Shown: piece after piece, positions 25,907-37,084 of the stretch | Position numbering within the stretch: position 1 is the first letter of the stretch | How the letters are laid out: every line of letters starts with the position of its first letter | Source of the DNA: Deinandra increscens subsp. villosa | Taxonomy: Eukaryota > Streptophyta > Magnoliopsida > Asterales > Asteraceae | Length of the DNA stretch: 64,000 nt | Direction: 5' to 3' | Assembly: GCA_039602395.1 (NCBI GenBank) | Contig: JBCNJP010000020.1 | Coordinates: 16,780,483-16,844,482, forward strand | Notes under the pieces: generated by a model | Told to the model about the DNA's origin: nothing | Seen by the model: only the letters and a program-made list of their open reading frames with translations | The model's database searches: none | Position numbers and translations under genes: made by a program

Positions 25907-27343
25907 TTTCAGGTTCACCTACTCGATTGACTCACATTCTTTGCTTACCCCTCATCAATGCCCAGAAATTCTTTCATTGAAACTGATTTATAACACTTTT
26001 TATTGGATGAGATGATGTTCATATCATTCTTTAGGTTTTATATCAAAATTGGTGGTCAACCACTTTACTATGTATACCATTTGATTAACAATGTGAACAA
26101 GAAACTACCTACACGGCTACCCCTACAGAGTGCAGGCGCAGGTTCAATCCATTTTTACTCGTGAAAACACAAATAGACTACATAAATAGACTAGGCTCTT
26201 GTCACAATGTTACGTAGTCGTATAATTATTTGAAAAGTTACTGAAATGTTAAGTGTTGAATATTTTAGTGTAATTTGAGATTTGTATTACCTTCAAACTC
26301 TTATTTGAAATTTATCAAGAATAAGGAGGATCTAAGGGGGCAGTGCCCGGGGGAGAAGCGAGGTCCCGAGGCAGCAGCCCTTGGTGGGCTCTAAGGGGTC
26401 ATGCTTAAGGACCAAACATGAAATTTGTTCAAAATTCAAATTCAGATAATTGCAGTTGTCTGGGTCGCTCCTCCCAGATTCGACTTCAATATGGTCATAT
26501 CAAATTTTCTTAGGCACAAAAACCACTCCATACGAAAATCTTGTAAATTTATGATTCTATCTGATTGAGAATTTGATATATACAAATATTCTGATCTGAA
26601 AGTGATGATCACGTCTTTAAAAGTATCTGGGTGTGTGTTTCTCATATAATCAAAATCCCCAACATTAACAAACAAACTACTTCAAATTCAATTATTCCAT
26701 AAAGAACAATGATACAATTATGTTAACACGTGTAACAAAAATAACAAAAATATAGATTGGACTTCTGTAAAGGTTACATAACCATATAACCAATATGATT
26801 ATTTAGAAAGTTAATACAATTGCAATCACCTTAAATCGTTCTATGAATAGCTAAGAAAACAATTGTCATGAAATCTCCTAATTTGTGAATGTCATACTAC
26901 GAGTCTAAAGAACTATAGATTTATGCTTATAAACCGTAATTTTAACACCCAATGGCATAAAAATATTCATACAAACACGATAGTTATTCTAAAAATATGC
27001 ACGAATCCTAAAAGTTCAAGCCCCCATTTATCAATTATGTGAAATGTCACCAACATACATATACATTATGAGTAAACATCTAATCTTAGTGTTTTTCCTG
27101 TTTGTTTCCCTGAGTCGAAGTTGGTTATCATTGGAGGAACCGTGAATCACTTGGGATGATCTTTAACAATTAAATGTTTTTCTTGGATTGTTGGGTTTTA
27201 CAATATTGGATGTTTGGATTTTGGGTTTCCAAAACTAACCATGATTTAGCATTTGGGTGAACGTTTGTTACATTGGGCTATTCAATTGAGAATATAGAGA
27301 CGGAGATGGAGATCAATATTGAAAAGATGCCAGAAAAGTTTAT
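25907..27343. other. Intergenic after RIBA, no gene seen
   Basis: Contains the RIBA 3' UTR, a tRNA-like word (CAGGTTCAATCC near 26140), a GC-rich block at 26330-26410, and AT-rich DNA. A minus-strand open frame of 77 codons near 26442-26675 has no family I recognise and is probably repeat DNA. Confidence 0.4.
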
Positions 27344-27685
27344 GGTATAGGGTGAAACATGTGTGGTATTGAGGTTTGAACGGGTGGTGGTTTGTGTTAT
27401 GAGCTTGCTCTTGCGCGGCTTGAACCGACCTTTGATGTATGACTCCAAGATCTATCATTCTTAAACATCTTATTTTTGCAATCCAAAAAAGGTTAGTGCA
27501 CTAACGTATTGTCTGGTATAGGGTGAAACATGTGTGGTATTGAGGTTTGAACGGGTGGTGGTTTGTGTTATGAGCTTGCTCTTGCGCGGCTCGAACCGAC
27601 CTTTAATGTATGACTCCAAGATCTATCATTCTTAAACATCTTATTTTTGCAATCCAAAAAAGGTTAGTGCACTAACGTATTGTCT
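27344..27685. repeat. 171-bp tandem duplication
   Basis: Units 27344-27514 and 27515-27685 are almost identical; I see two substitutions (GGCTTGAAC/GGCTCGAAC and CTTTGATG/CTTTAATG). The near-identity points to a recent duplication or to gene conversion. Confidence 0.9.
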
Positions 27686-28200
27686 ATTTACCTTCTATTT
27701 CCATGTAAATTTATTACTTTTGAGATTGAATCTCGGAAATCTAGTATCTAGTTTAAATCTACTCTTAGATTCATCTCATATCAAACTTGTAAAACTTTAA
27801 CTTACACTACTTTCATAATAAGAATAAACATATATGTTGTGCTCATTTTTAAAAGACACCAACATGGTCCTCAACTCCCAGAAATCATAACGTAGACTCG
27901 GCCTTTTTGACATACCTTATGATAGTGATATGTGCTAAGTCATACGAACCCACGTTCTGGTCATCTGCATCGAGAGTTTGTTCGAGTCAATATGGGATGA
28001 ATCCCATGTAGACATGTTTTTCACTAAATAGTTTAATTGTCATGTTTTTTAGTAGTTTATTTAGGAGTCACGTTCTAATAGCTGATGGGTTATAATCTTT
28101 ATTTAAGAAACTTTTTAGTGTTAATGGGGATATGTTGAAAAATATTAGTCAAGTTCTAGATTTCTATATATTTTTTTCTAGATTCCATCTGATTTTCTTT
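27686..28200. other. Intergenic, nothing recognised
   Basis: AT-rich sequence without a readable gene or repeat boundary. Confidence 0.4.
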
Positions 28201-28224
28201 CGCAGCGTCTATTTGGACATCCCC

Positions 28225-28345
28225 ATACGCAGCGTATTAAGTAATACGCTGCGTATGAGACTTTTAACCGACAACCTTACATTCTCTGGACTGACCTGAC
28301 ATGGAATGTTTATATACGCTGCGTATATACAAATACGCAGCGTAT
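28225..28345. repeat. Palindromic 13-mer array A (ATACGCAGCGTAT)
   Basis: Four copies of ATACGCAGCGTAT or its reverse complement ATACGCTGCGTAT at 28225, 28244, 28314 and 28333. They come as two pairs with opposite orientation, so each pair can fold into a hairpin, and each word is itself a palindrome apart from its central base. A partial word CGCAGCGT lies at 28201. Confidence 0.9.
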
Positions 28346-28491
28346 GGGAATTTTTTTGTTTTGTGTTTGTGTTTGTTTGATTTTGAATTATTTATAGTGA
28401 TTTTTAGGGTTTATTTGTTTTTTTTTTAAATTAAAAACAAATAGTAATTTTTAGGAACTTATTGTAATTTTCATAGTTAACATTTTTCAGT

Positions 28492-28892
28492 AATTATCCC
28501 GAACGGGTCACGGACAACAACATGATGTTTCTTCAGAAATTGGTTGATGACAAGCTTTGTCTAACGTATAGGGATGGTCAATCCACTTATTCACTCAGAG
28601 AAGGGTCCAAAGGTCACACATTTATTAACAGGCCACCATCAACCCACAAACAGTCTTTACAAGCCTTATCTGTTTATATCCATGATGACCACACTTTCAA
28701 ACTCAATACCATCTTATTTGTGGACCATTGAGTGCCGATTTCGATGGGGATTGCATTCATATCTTTTATCCCCAATCCCCGGAAGCCAAAGCGAAGGTGA
28801 TGAAACTATTTGTTGTTGAAAAACAGCTCCTTAGTTCACATAGTGGGAATGTCAACCTCCAACTTGGCAATGACTCTGTTTTTCCCTCAAAG
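28492..28892 (+). pseudogene. Fragment of RNA polymerase V/IV largest subunit (NRPE1/NRPD1-like), broken
   Basis: In plants these subunits form Pol IV and Pol V, which drive RNA-directed DNA methylation. The fragment reads as NRPE1-like protein from NYPERVTDNN through FLQKLVDDKLCLTY and SLREGSKGHT, then FINRPPSTHKQSLQALSVYI. After a frameshift near 28700-28720 it continues as SADFDGDCIHIFYPQSPEAK and VEKQLLSSHSGN. DFDGD is the catalytic metal-binding motif. Compared with the family as I remember it, about 20-25 residues are missing between GHT and FINRPP. The frameshift, deletion and lack of flanking exons make it a pseudogene. EGSKGHT favours NRPE1 over NRPD1, but not decisively. The fragment sits between two palindrome arrays. 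Confidence 0.85.
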
Positions 28893-29335
28893 CACTTTTC
28901 AGTAATTATTTCATTACCAAAGCCCAAGTCTAACAATTGACACTTTTTACCTCCAATCCATTGCCCAAACCTTCAATGCTAGAGGCCCATAATTGTGGCC
29001 CAAGCTCCAAGGCAACAAAAAAGCTTTTTTAAATTGTTAAGACTTTAATGTGTTTGTGTTTTTAATTATTTTATATTTTATGTTCAAAAAAATAAGGGCC
29101 CGAAATATATTAACGTCTTTAAAATTAAACTCATAAAATAACGGTTACAATGACATTCTGGTTCAAGATAAAATTAAAGTTTAATGATATTCATCCTCGT
29201 TTACCTCGTAACGTTTCGACATCTTTAACGGATTTGAAAAACAAATTAAGTTTAATTTTTTGAGATGGAGGATTTTATAAGATGAATTGGTATGATAAGT
29301 GTTGAAGAGAGAAAAAGGATTTATAGTGGTTATGA

Positions 29336-29519
29336 ATACGCTGCGTATTAACAAATACGCAGCGTATAATACCTACGAAACCCTAATCCTGATTGACAAA
29401 TGATTATGTTTTGATTAAAACATTCCATACGCAGCGTATGTCCTAAAACGCAGCGTATGGAATGTCTGTGCTATTAATTAGTTCTATATACGCTGCGTAT
29501 TGGCAGATACGCAGCGTAT
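29336..29519. repeat. Palindromic 13-mer array B (ATACGCAGCGTAT)
   Basis: Six copies of the array A word in alternating orientation at 29336, 29355, 29427, 29446 (one base changed), 29488 and 29507, again as hairpin-forming pairs. With array A this brackets 28346-29335, which contains the Pol V-like fragment. Confidence 0.9.
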
Positions 29520-29801
29520 ATAGATGTTTAATTAGCAGCACCCTTTTCTTTAGCTATTTGATTACCCGATCGATGTGGACCCTCCAGATCCAGATAAGAT
29601 AGTTTTCTTAGAACATTGAATTTCTCACCTATTAACCACCAGAATATTAGCATTTAATAACCCTAGGTCTAAATAAAAAGAAATAAAAACCTTCTAAGGT
29701 CTCGCAAAACATCTTTAACCATAATTACTCAGAACTTTTTAATGTGGGAAACATAAAACTTCACCAAAATTAATAGATTTAAAAGTCTTAACTTCCGTGG
29801 T

Positions 29802-30042
29802 GTTAGGTGCATTTGGATCAAAAGAAACAACGCGATTTTCAGGGAGAGGCTGCCTTCTATTTATAGTGTGTTGAATGAGATCAAAAGTCAGAGTTACTTA
29901 TGGTTTGTTAATCGTTGCAAGGACCGGACCATTGATTGGAAGGCATGGGTTTCTTTCTCTTTGTAACTTGTTATTCTTTCCCCCTCTAGCTTCTTGCTAA
30001 TGGTGGGGTTTCTTAAATGAATTTGCCATTCAAAAAAAAAAA
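29802..30042 (+). mobile_element. LINE 3' end (5'-truncated copy)
   Basis: An open frame from 29802 to a TAA at 29964-29966 reads as the extreme C terminus of plant LINE ORF2, with RCIWIKRNNAIF, YLWFVNRC and a terminal DWKAWVSFSL. A short 3' UTR ending GAATTTGCCATT and a run of A at 30033-30042 follow. This is a typical 5'-truncated insertion and has no function of its own. Confidence 0.8.
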
Positions 30043-30289
30043 TTAAAACTCCTGTATCAGAAACTATGTAACGTGTTTAGCAAGGAAACATTAGACATTC
30101 AGGCAAAAAAAACAGAGTAAAAAGAAAGTTAACGCTGAGATGCATACAAAACTTGAACACAAAAACAGATGGCAAATTATTGTCAAATACCAAGAACAAA
30201 AAACATCCAAGCAAAAACACACATTCAAGTGGACACTCACTCAAAATAGAGTACTTAAAAGTTAAAACACATCAAAACTTACCTCAAAC

Positions 30290-31585
30290 TTATTCCTCTT
30301 CGCTCTCAGACTCAGCGCTCTGAAGCCATTCCACAAAAGGCTTTGCGTTCTTCCAGATGGGAGAACTCTTGTTCCCGCCACTCGCTCCCTCCTCGTACCA
30401 CTTCACGACATATTCTTCTTCTATGATGTCAGCATCATACAAAGCTTTCAGAACAAGTGCCACTTCCTTCACCGCATTCGGGTTTGACTTCCCACAAAAG
30501 TCCTCAATTGCCCGCAAGAGAAGCAACTGCGAATCATCCTCCCCCTCCACAACAGCAGCAGCCAAGTAGTTTTTCTTCTTAAGCAGATGTTTTGCAAACC
30601 CTTTCTCCACTCCGTCTAGTAAAGCCTCGTAAAGAGCACTCGCGTTTTCCTGGGGTGAACCCGACATTGATGCCAACAATTCCTTTGGACCAACACCTTT
30701 TTTCAGATTTTCTTTAGCCGTATCGACTAGATTCTGCTTCTTTGTGTTGCCATTGGAATTCTCCTCAACAGCAGAAGGCTTCTTAACAACTTTCTTCACA
30801 GGCTCTTCGGTAGAGAGCATCACCATGTCAGCTGTCACCGTGCTGAGCTGTTCCTGGATGCGCTGGCGGGCAGCTTCTGCTGACGTGTCAGTCTGCCACT
30901 GCACGCCATCATCATCTTCCTCACCAGAACCGTTATCCCTGTCTCCAGCCTGGCTTACAGTTGGCGAACCATGGTCCTCATCAGAAGCATTACCTTTCTT
31001 TTTAGTTGATGTTTTGTCTTTACTCTTCTTCACATCTTTTGTCTGCAGCTTCTTCTGTACCTTATCAGCCGCCTCGCCTTCCTTTAGTCGCTCCTTCTCA
31101 GCCCTCCTCATCGCCTTCTTGTCTTTAGAGCTTTTCTTCAGTTCCGGTGGATTCTTCAAGATAAATGATGTCAGCTTGTCTCTCATGTCCACATCAGAAA
31201 CAAAACCACAAGCAGCACATTTTAGTTGGACCATCTGAGTCTTCGTAATCAGTATCTCTGTTTCCGGGTTGCCACAACCATAACACTGAACATACTTTTT
31301 GATAAAATTCTCAAGAAGACCAGCTAGTTTTGCTGTGTCATGAGAACCGTTCACCAGTGACACCCCTGTTTTTTCATCAAATTTAGATTGTGCTCCGAGC
31401 TCACACCCAAAATATTTCGTAGTGTAAGAAGCAGGCCTAGCCAAAGCCTTGGCAACATCAACCATATTGACTATATTCGTTTTGATGCCATTTCCCCGCC
31501 CCTCGATTTTTGTGATCATCCTTGGCATCTTATACCTGTAGAAGGCGTCATCACTGTTGCTGGCACCAATGTTCTGCAGAGCCAT
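30290..31585 (-). CDS. EIF5: Eukaryotic translation initiation factor 5 (eIF5)
   Basis: GTPase-activating protein for eIF2 in the 43S/48S initiation complex. It triggers GTP hydrolysis at start-codon recognition and its C-terminal domain bridges eIF2-beta, eIF1 and eIF3. A single uninterrupted coding exon of 431 residues, the usual plant length. The N-terminal domain (about 1-150) has FYRYKMPRMITKIEGRGNGI with the arginine needed for GAP activity, and a four-cysteine zinc finger (CYGC and CAAC). A lysine- and acid-rich linker spans about 150-260. The C-terminal W2/HEAT domain (about 290-431) ends in the acidic-aromatic box FVEWLQSAESESEEE. The start is the first ATG before the conserved MALQNIG. 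The absence of coding introns is normal for plant eIF5. Confidence 0.98.
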   Translation of the reverse strand: MALQNIGASNSDDAFYRYKMPRMITKIEGRGNGIKTNIVNMVDVAKALARPASYTTKYFGCELGAQSKFDEKTGVSLVNGSHDTAKLAGLLENFIKKYVQCYGCGNPETEILITKTQMVQLKCAACGFVSDVDMRDKLTSFILKNPPELKKSSKDKKAMRRAEKERLKEGEAADKVQKKLQTKDVKKSKDKTSTKKKGNASDEDHGSPTVSQAGDRDNGSGEEDDDGVQWQTDTSAEAARQRIQEQLSTVTADMVMLSTEEPVKKVVKKPSAVEENSNGNTKKQNLVDTAKENLKKGVGPKELLASMSGSPQENASALYEALLDGVEKGFAKHLLKKKNYLAAAVVEGEDDSQLLLLRAIEDFCGKSNPNAVKEVALVLKALYDADIIEEEYVVKWYEEGASGGNKSSPIWKNAKPFVEWLQSAESESEEE

Positions 31586-33062
31586 TCTGATTGGTCCGAG
31601 TAGACAACCAAGAAATGTGTTAGATCACAGATATCAGAGAACAAAAACCGGAGCGATCTGTTGTAGTGAATGAAGGTTGCGCCAAGCTGCTGCAACCACA
31701 AAATTTTCTAAAGGGGTTTGATGCATACAGCCAAACGTCTTCAACAAGAAAAGAGTTTCCCTCTTGAAAGAATATAGGACAATACTCTCCCAACAACCCA
31801 ATACACCCTAAGTGGATAATACCCTGCTCGGACATAAAAAAACCCTTTTAACTTTCCACAGACTCCAACTTACAAGTCGTCTCCAAAAACTATAGTCACG
31901 GCAAAACCTACATCAAGATAACAAACAGTAAGATGTTATTATTAAAAAATATAATATAAGAAAGACAAATACAATCAGCATGATGAGATTTAATTCTTAT
32001 ATTGCATGAACTGTATACCACCAACAGATTGTACAAATGTTCAACAACATAAGCAGTAAATGACCATACAAACAAAATGCTTCAAGAGAATGTTAACCCA
32101 ACAAAATCCAAACATAAAAGCAGACTAAGTATGAGCATAAGCCATCAAATATAGGCATGTTAATGCTGTTAAAATAATACATAATGTGGTTCATAAACCA
32201 GTACCAACTAAGTTACTCAAAATTATAAGAATATGATCATAAATAAAGAGCTCAACTTCTAACAATGATCAACTAATGCAACCTTCACATTGTGCCAGCT
32301 CAAAGGTAATCGTTGCCGCATGTTAATGTGACTAACAAGTAACAAGTATGTAAAAATGAAAAAAAAAATGAATATATGAATACAAAAATTATTAGAGACA
32401 CATCACCTAAACAAAAAATCTAAAGCAAGTGCTAAATGCCAGTACAATTCAAACAATATCTCATCATTATTATCACAAAAATAGGTGAATAATATTTAAC
32501 TACAAGTTACTCATCCCTCACACATGTTTTTCAGTTAAAACAGCATCACTACAAGTTCACCAGATAACATAATCAAACTTTCAGCTGTAGTTATAAAAAA
32601 GCCAGTAAAACTACACCAGATAAAGCACAAACAATCGTGATTCAAATAAACAACGTTCCGTCAAAATACACGGAACTTCCTCTCATGAAGCAATCGTGAT
32701 TGAATAGATAACACAAATAAGCAACAAACACAGCATAAATCAGATCTAAATATGGCCTCAAACGACTCATCTAAATGCAACAGGGTAACAAAAATCCAGA
32801 AACTACGATGACGATAAACAAAAACAGTACATGTTAAACAGATTCAGATTTCGGATGAAAACATCGTTTTGTTAGTCTCCAAAAACAACGATTGCCGTTG
32901 TTCAGTAAAACCACAGGATGAAATGATCGATTCATCAACAAAGAAATGGAGATCCTTAACGAATCCGCCGGTTACAAGCAACATCGATTAGCATGAATTA
33001 GCAGAAGAATACATTATCAAAACAATCGTAATCGAAACGAATCTAGATTTCGACAAACTTAC
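31586..33062 (-). other. Probable 5'-UTR intron of eIF5
   Basis: No coding frame is present. On the minus strand a consensus donor GTAAGTT begins at 33062, just after a short leader that ends at 33063, and the coding exon starts at 31585. Long leader introns are known for plant translation-factor genes. I cannot fix the acceptor; CCAATCAG directly before the ATG is one option. Confidence 0.6.
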
Positions 33063-33165
33063 AGATCGATAGAGAGATAACAGGCGTCTAGGGTTTTAAG
33101 CTGTGGCAGGTAGATGAGCGATTGAGAGAGAGGCGGCCCATCATACAGATATATATATATATACA
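33063..33165 (-). promoter_or_regulatory. eIF5 core promoter and leader with telo-box and TGGGCC
   Basis: On the minus strand AAACCCTA (33096-33089) is a telo-box, and TGGGCC (33140-33135) is the core of the site II element. Both are characteristic of plant ribosomal-protein and translation-factor promoters, where TCP and telo-box factors act. A TATA-rich run lies at 33148-33162. Growth-linked co-regulation with the translation machinery is inferred from this motif pair. Confidence 0.65.
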
Positions 33166-33259
33166 GGCGACCTACAGGTTGAATACTATATTATATTGAG
33201 ACATATCGAGAAGGTAATTTTGAAAAGGAAATTGAATTTTATTAATCTTAAATATTGTT

Positions 33260-33759
33260 NNNNNNNNNNNNNNNNNNNNNNNNNNNNNNNNNNNNNNNNN
33301 NNNNNNNNNNNNNNNNNNNNNNNNNNNNNNNNNNNNNNNNNNNNNNNNNNNNNNNNNNNNNNNNNNNNNNNNNNNNNNNNNNNNNNNNNNNNNNNNNNNN
33401 NNNNNNNNNNNNNNNNNNNNNNNNNNNNNNNNNNNNNNNNNNNNNNNNNNNNNNNNNNNNNNNNNNNNNNNNNNNNNNNNNNNNNNNNNNNNNNNNNNNN
33501 NNNNNNNNNNNNNNNNNNNNNNNNNNNNNNNNNNNNNNNNNNNNNNNNNNNNNNNNNNNNNNNNNNNNNNNNNNNNNNNNNNNNNNNNNNNNNNNNNNNN
33601 NNNNNNNNNNNNNNNNNNNNNNNNNNNNNNNNNNNNNNNNNNNNNNNNNNNNNNNNNNNNNNNNNNNNNNNNNNNNNNNNNNNNNNNNNNNNNNNNNNNN
33701 NNNNNNNNNNNNNNNNNNNNNNNNNNNNNNNNNNNNNNNNNNNNNNNNNNNNNNNNNNN
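33260..33759. other. Assembly gap (500 N)
   Basis: Exactly 500 N, so probably a default-length scaffold gap of unknown true size. Open frames drawn through it are meaningless. Confidence 0.99.
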
Positions 33760-35147
33760 ATCGTCAATAATCTCATTTTTGTTGTGAAACAAGTCTAATA
33801 GTAAAAAAAAAATAGAGAGATATTTTATTAGTAAATGGTGTGTATCACAATGACATATAAAGAAATATTTATAGGGATAAAAAACTTTGAGAGGAATACG
33901 AATTATATTAGAAATTGATAACCACAATAATATATTATATTTTTAACACTCCTCATTGTTTATCAACTTCATACGCTTTAAGTTGTTGTCTCATTAAAAA
34001 ATTTGCTAGGAAAACCCAGTGGGACAAAATCATAACTAAGGAAATTATAGTGCAGCGCGTATTTGTCCCCCCCCCCCCCCCGGCCCCTCATTTTGACATG
34101 TATTTATGTGATTAGCATCAATCTTCTGTGAAAAAAAAAATGTTCAGTACTTTTGCAATGGCTGATTATTCCTTGGTCCCTTGATATGTAATTCCTTAAG
34201 CTGACCAATGGTATATGATCTTCATGTAAAACTCTCAAATTTTAGAAAACTGTGTTTCAAAGCTAACCCAATAGCCGATAGGGGTAGGAAGCAACATTCT
34301 GCTGGTAGAGGATCTCATTTCTTAGCTCCGGTTATCGTTTTTCAATAGCGTTTCAACATATCGCGAAACGTCCACTGCTTTATGCCTCGTCTCATAGATA
34401 ATACCACAAGATCCAAAAATGGTGTTGTATAACCATGTTGTATTACTTGCATCTAAATGACTAACAAAACTTGTTTCGTTGGATTAGTAAAATAAAAACT
34501 TATAGGTTTATACCTTCAAACATATTCCAACGTATCGCCATTGGACATAGGCGATATCATGCAGATGAATTTAAATAAAACAAGTGCACATAGTTGTACT
34601 TTCATATCAAAATTTTGTCATTCTTTGAAAACATTCATTTTATGTATCCAGATAATTAGAAAAATTTTAATCCGAAAATCGGGAAAACGCGAAATGTTAA
34701 AATGGGTTGGGTTTCACAATCGGGTAGAATGCAAATGTTACACGTAGTTTTGGGAAATCGTAGACGTGTTCTTACCGATGATCTAGATTCCCCCGTCTCA
34801 CTACCTCAAATCATATTCTTTATAAATCAAGAGAATCAACCTGTTCATTAACGGGTTTCAGATGGGGGTTAAATGCCACGTAGGATCATCAACTACAATT
34901 AGGGTTCACGTAGGAGGCGACGAAGTTTGGTGGTGGTGTCGGAGTCAGGGTTCGTGTACGCGGTGACGACAAGATATGGGTGGTGGGGTGAATAACGGTT
35001 CGTCTTCTTCATCGGGTTCTCTGTTTTCTCTGGATTTGTCTAGACTTGTAAAAACCCATAGATAGAGATAGAAAGAGACTAACGAAGGGTTTCAAATAGA
35101 AAAGACTAAATGACAACACCAAGTAATTTAAATTACAATCAAACAAA
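33760..35147. other. Intergenic, no gene seen
   Basis: AT-rich DNA with a 15-base poly-C run (34067-34081). I see no gene or defended transposon boundary. Confidence 0.45.
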
Positions 35148-35290
35148 GTTGGTGTGATGGTTAATTTTTTTTTATGGTTTAAAAGACCTAGGTTCGAGTC
35201 TCACTTATACCACTTGTGAAATATTGGTGGGCAATGAAGGATTGAACCTTGTGCTTGATCCTGAGTCACAAGAGAGGGTTTACGGTTACA
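35148..35290 (+). mobile_element. SINE-like sequence next to the retrotransposon
   Basis: Begins GTTGGTGTGATGG (A-box-like) and contains CCTAGGTTCGAGTCTC (B-box-like) at about 35190, the arrangement of a tRNA-derived plant SINE head. Boundaries and tail are not clear. The outer LTR element inserted at or just past its right side. Confidence 0.35.
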
Positions 35291-35293
35291 ACA

Positions 35294-36903
35294 TGATGTG
35301 TTGCAAACACATCCTAAATTAAGAGTCTTTTATTTTATAATTTGAGTCCATTTGAGTCAGTTTCCATTGGTTTTAGCTGTTTTTAGTTTAGTTTGAGTCT
35401 TTGTGTCCTTTTTTATTATTTTTATTTGAGTTTTGTAGGTAATTGACAAGTCCCGAGGCCAAAATAAGAAATGTTGAAGAAGGGCTGAACAATCAGTTCC
35501 AGGCGTATCGCCTGGTACCTGATGACTAGTAGGCGATACGCGCGAGAAGGAAAGTCAACAGAAGTCAAAGTCGGCTAAGCCCGACTAATTTGTCGCCTTA
35601 TGGGATGTAGGCGTATCGCCTAGGAAGATAATACCTCCAAGCGATACGCTTGGAGGTCCAAAACCCGCAGAAAAAGGAATTTTGATATAAATTCGAAGTT
35701 AGGGTTTCAATTCGTCATTCACGACTTCCAGACGATCAGAGAGAGGCTAAGGGGCGATTTTCGAAGATAGAGAAGGAGGAATCGAAGGGAGATCGAACCG
35801 GAATCATATTCTGCAATCAATTCAATCATCCGGTGTAGTGTTTTCTTCCGATTTTTACATTTAATTAGTTCAAGTACCATGTTTAGAGTTAAAGTTCCAG
35901 ACTTTATGTTTGTTTTGACTGTGATTATGGTGGTTGGCTAAACTTGTATCACCACCTAGACCGCTATGATGAACTTTTGATGTTTTATGTTCGTACTTGG
36001 TTTTTGACAATTTGATTGATGTTGGCTTTCTATTAAATTCCATATATTGCTATGATTGATGCTTATGTGTGTTAAACCCAGATTGTTAGTTGATTGTTAA
36101 TGCATAATTTACCCGCGAATGTCTTTCGGTTTAGGTAGATTAGCTGAAGTAGTTAACTTTAGGGTTAATTGCTAAAGTGTAGTTAGGGTTCCTTGGCTAT
36201 TGCATTCTCGGTTGATTGGTAATTTGATTTTAATGTGCTGCTAAACTGGAGACTCAAAAGGTACAAGTTTAACGGGTAGTTGGGTTGGTTAAAGTTCTAG
36301 GGTCGCACTGTCTCAAAAGGAAGTGTCCTAGGGTTTTGTCTAGCTTGTTATTCCGTGTTGGTCATAGTAGTTGTTGGTAGCTTCGGTTAGTCTAGGTGCA
36401 CCGTAGCCCGTAGGTATATCCGAGGGTGACTAGGGTAATTGAGATGGGACGGACTTAAAAGGTGAACCATTTGTTCGAGCGTTAGAAAGCTAGTACTAGG
36501 AAGGACTTAAAAGGTGAACTATGATCCATCAGAATTGTCAAAGTCAGGTACGGCCATAGGTGTCAATTGGGATTCAAGGTCTAGGTGGTGTCTTCTCTCA
36601 TTTGATAGTTTCTCCCAAGTTTCCTGCTTTTGTCTGTTTGTGCGTTGATTAGGTAAGTTTAGTTAATTCAATTCTCAATTCAAAAACCCCAAACCAATTT
36701 ACTCAGTATTTCCAATTTCTAGGTCTAGGTTAAGTCTTGTCTATAGAGTGTCCTAGGTTCGATATCCGGTCTTACCTTAGCTTAGCTACAATCCGACAGG
36801 TTCACTGCCTTAGGGTTCGGTTCGGTTTAGGTTATTTCGGTAAAATTAGGTGTGTCTAGGTCTAGGTTTTTATTCCATTTTTAGGTACGTTCCGAGCACA
36901 TCA
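35294..36903 (+). repeat. Outer element 5' LTR (1610 bp)
   Basis: Starts TGATGTGTTGC and ends GCACATCA. Four palindromic words based on AGGCGTATCGCCT or its complement lie at 35499-35515, 35530-35542, 35608-35622 and 35634-35656. The last is a 23-bp near-palindrome built on CCAAGCGATACGCTTGG. Confidence 0.97.
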
Positions 36904-36909
36904 AGTTTT

Positions 36910-36927
36910 TGGCGCCGTTGCCGGGGA
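36910..36927 (+). promoter_or_regulatory. Primer-binding site (tRNA-Asp type), outer element
   Basis: TGGCGCCGTTGCCGGGGA lies six bases after the 5' LTR. It is complementary to the 3' end of plant tRNA-Asp, the usual primer of Athila-group elements. Confidence 0.93.
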
Positions 36928-37084
36928 CACTTGGCAATTGGCAAGATTAACTTAGGTCGTCGTTAGGAAATTTTGAGTCTTTTTGGTCTTTCCGTGTCTA
37001 GAGTCTTAGGATTTTCTGATTTCGAGTCTAGCTTTTTTTTAGGTTTTAATTTTCGTTTGATTTTTCTTGAGTCATTCCCGTTAT

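Noticed and set aside
28225..29519. CRISPR-like look of the regularly repeated palindromes
   Set aside because: This is plant nuclear DNA. Spacing is irregular, copies alternate in orientation and there are no cas genes.
30744..31238. 164-codon plus-strand frame opposite eIF5
   Set aside because: It is the antisense shadow of the lysine/acid-rich eIF5 linker.
33172..33927. Several long open frames around 33.2-33.9 kb
   Set aside because: They run through the 500-base N gap and have no meaning.
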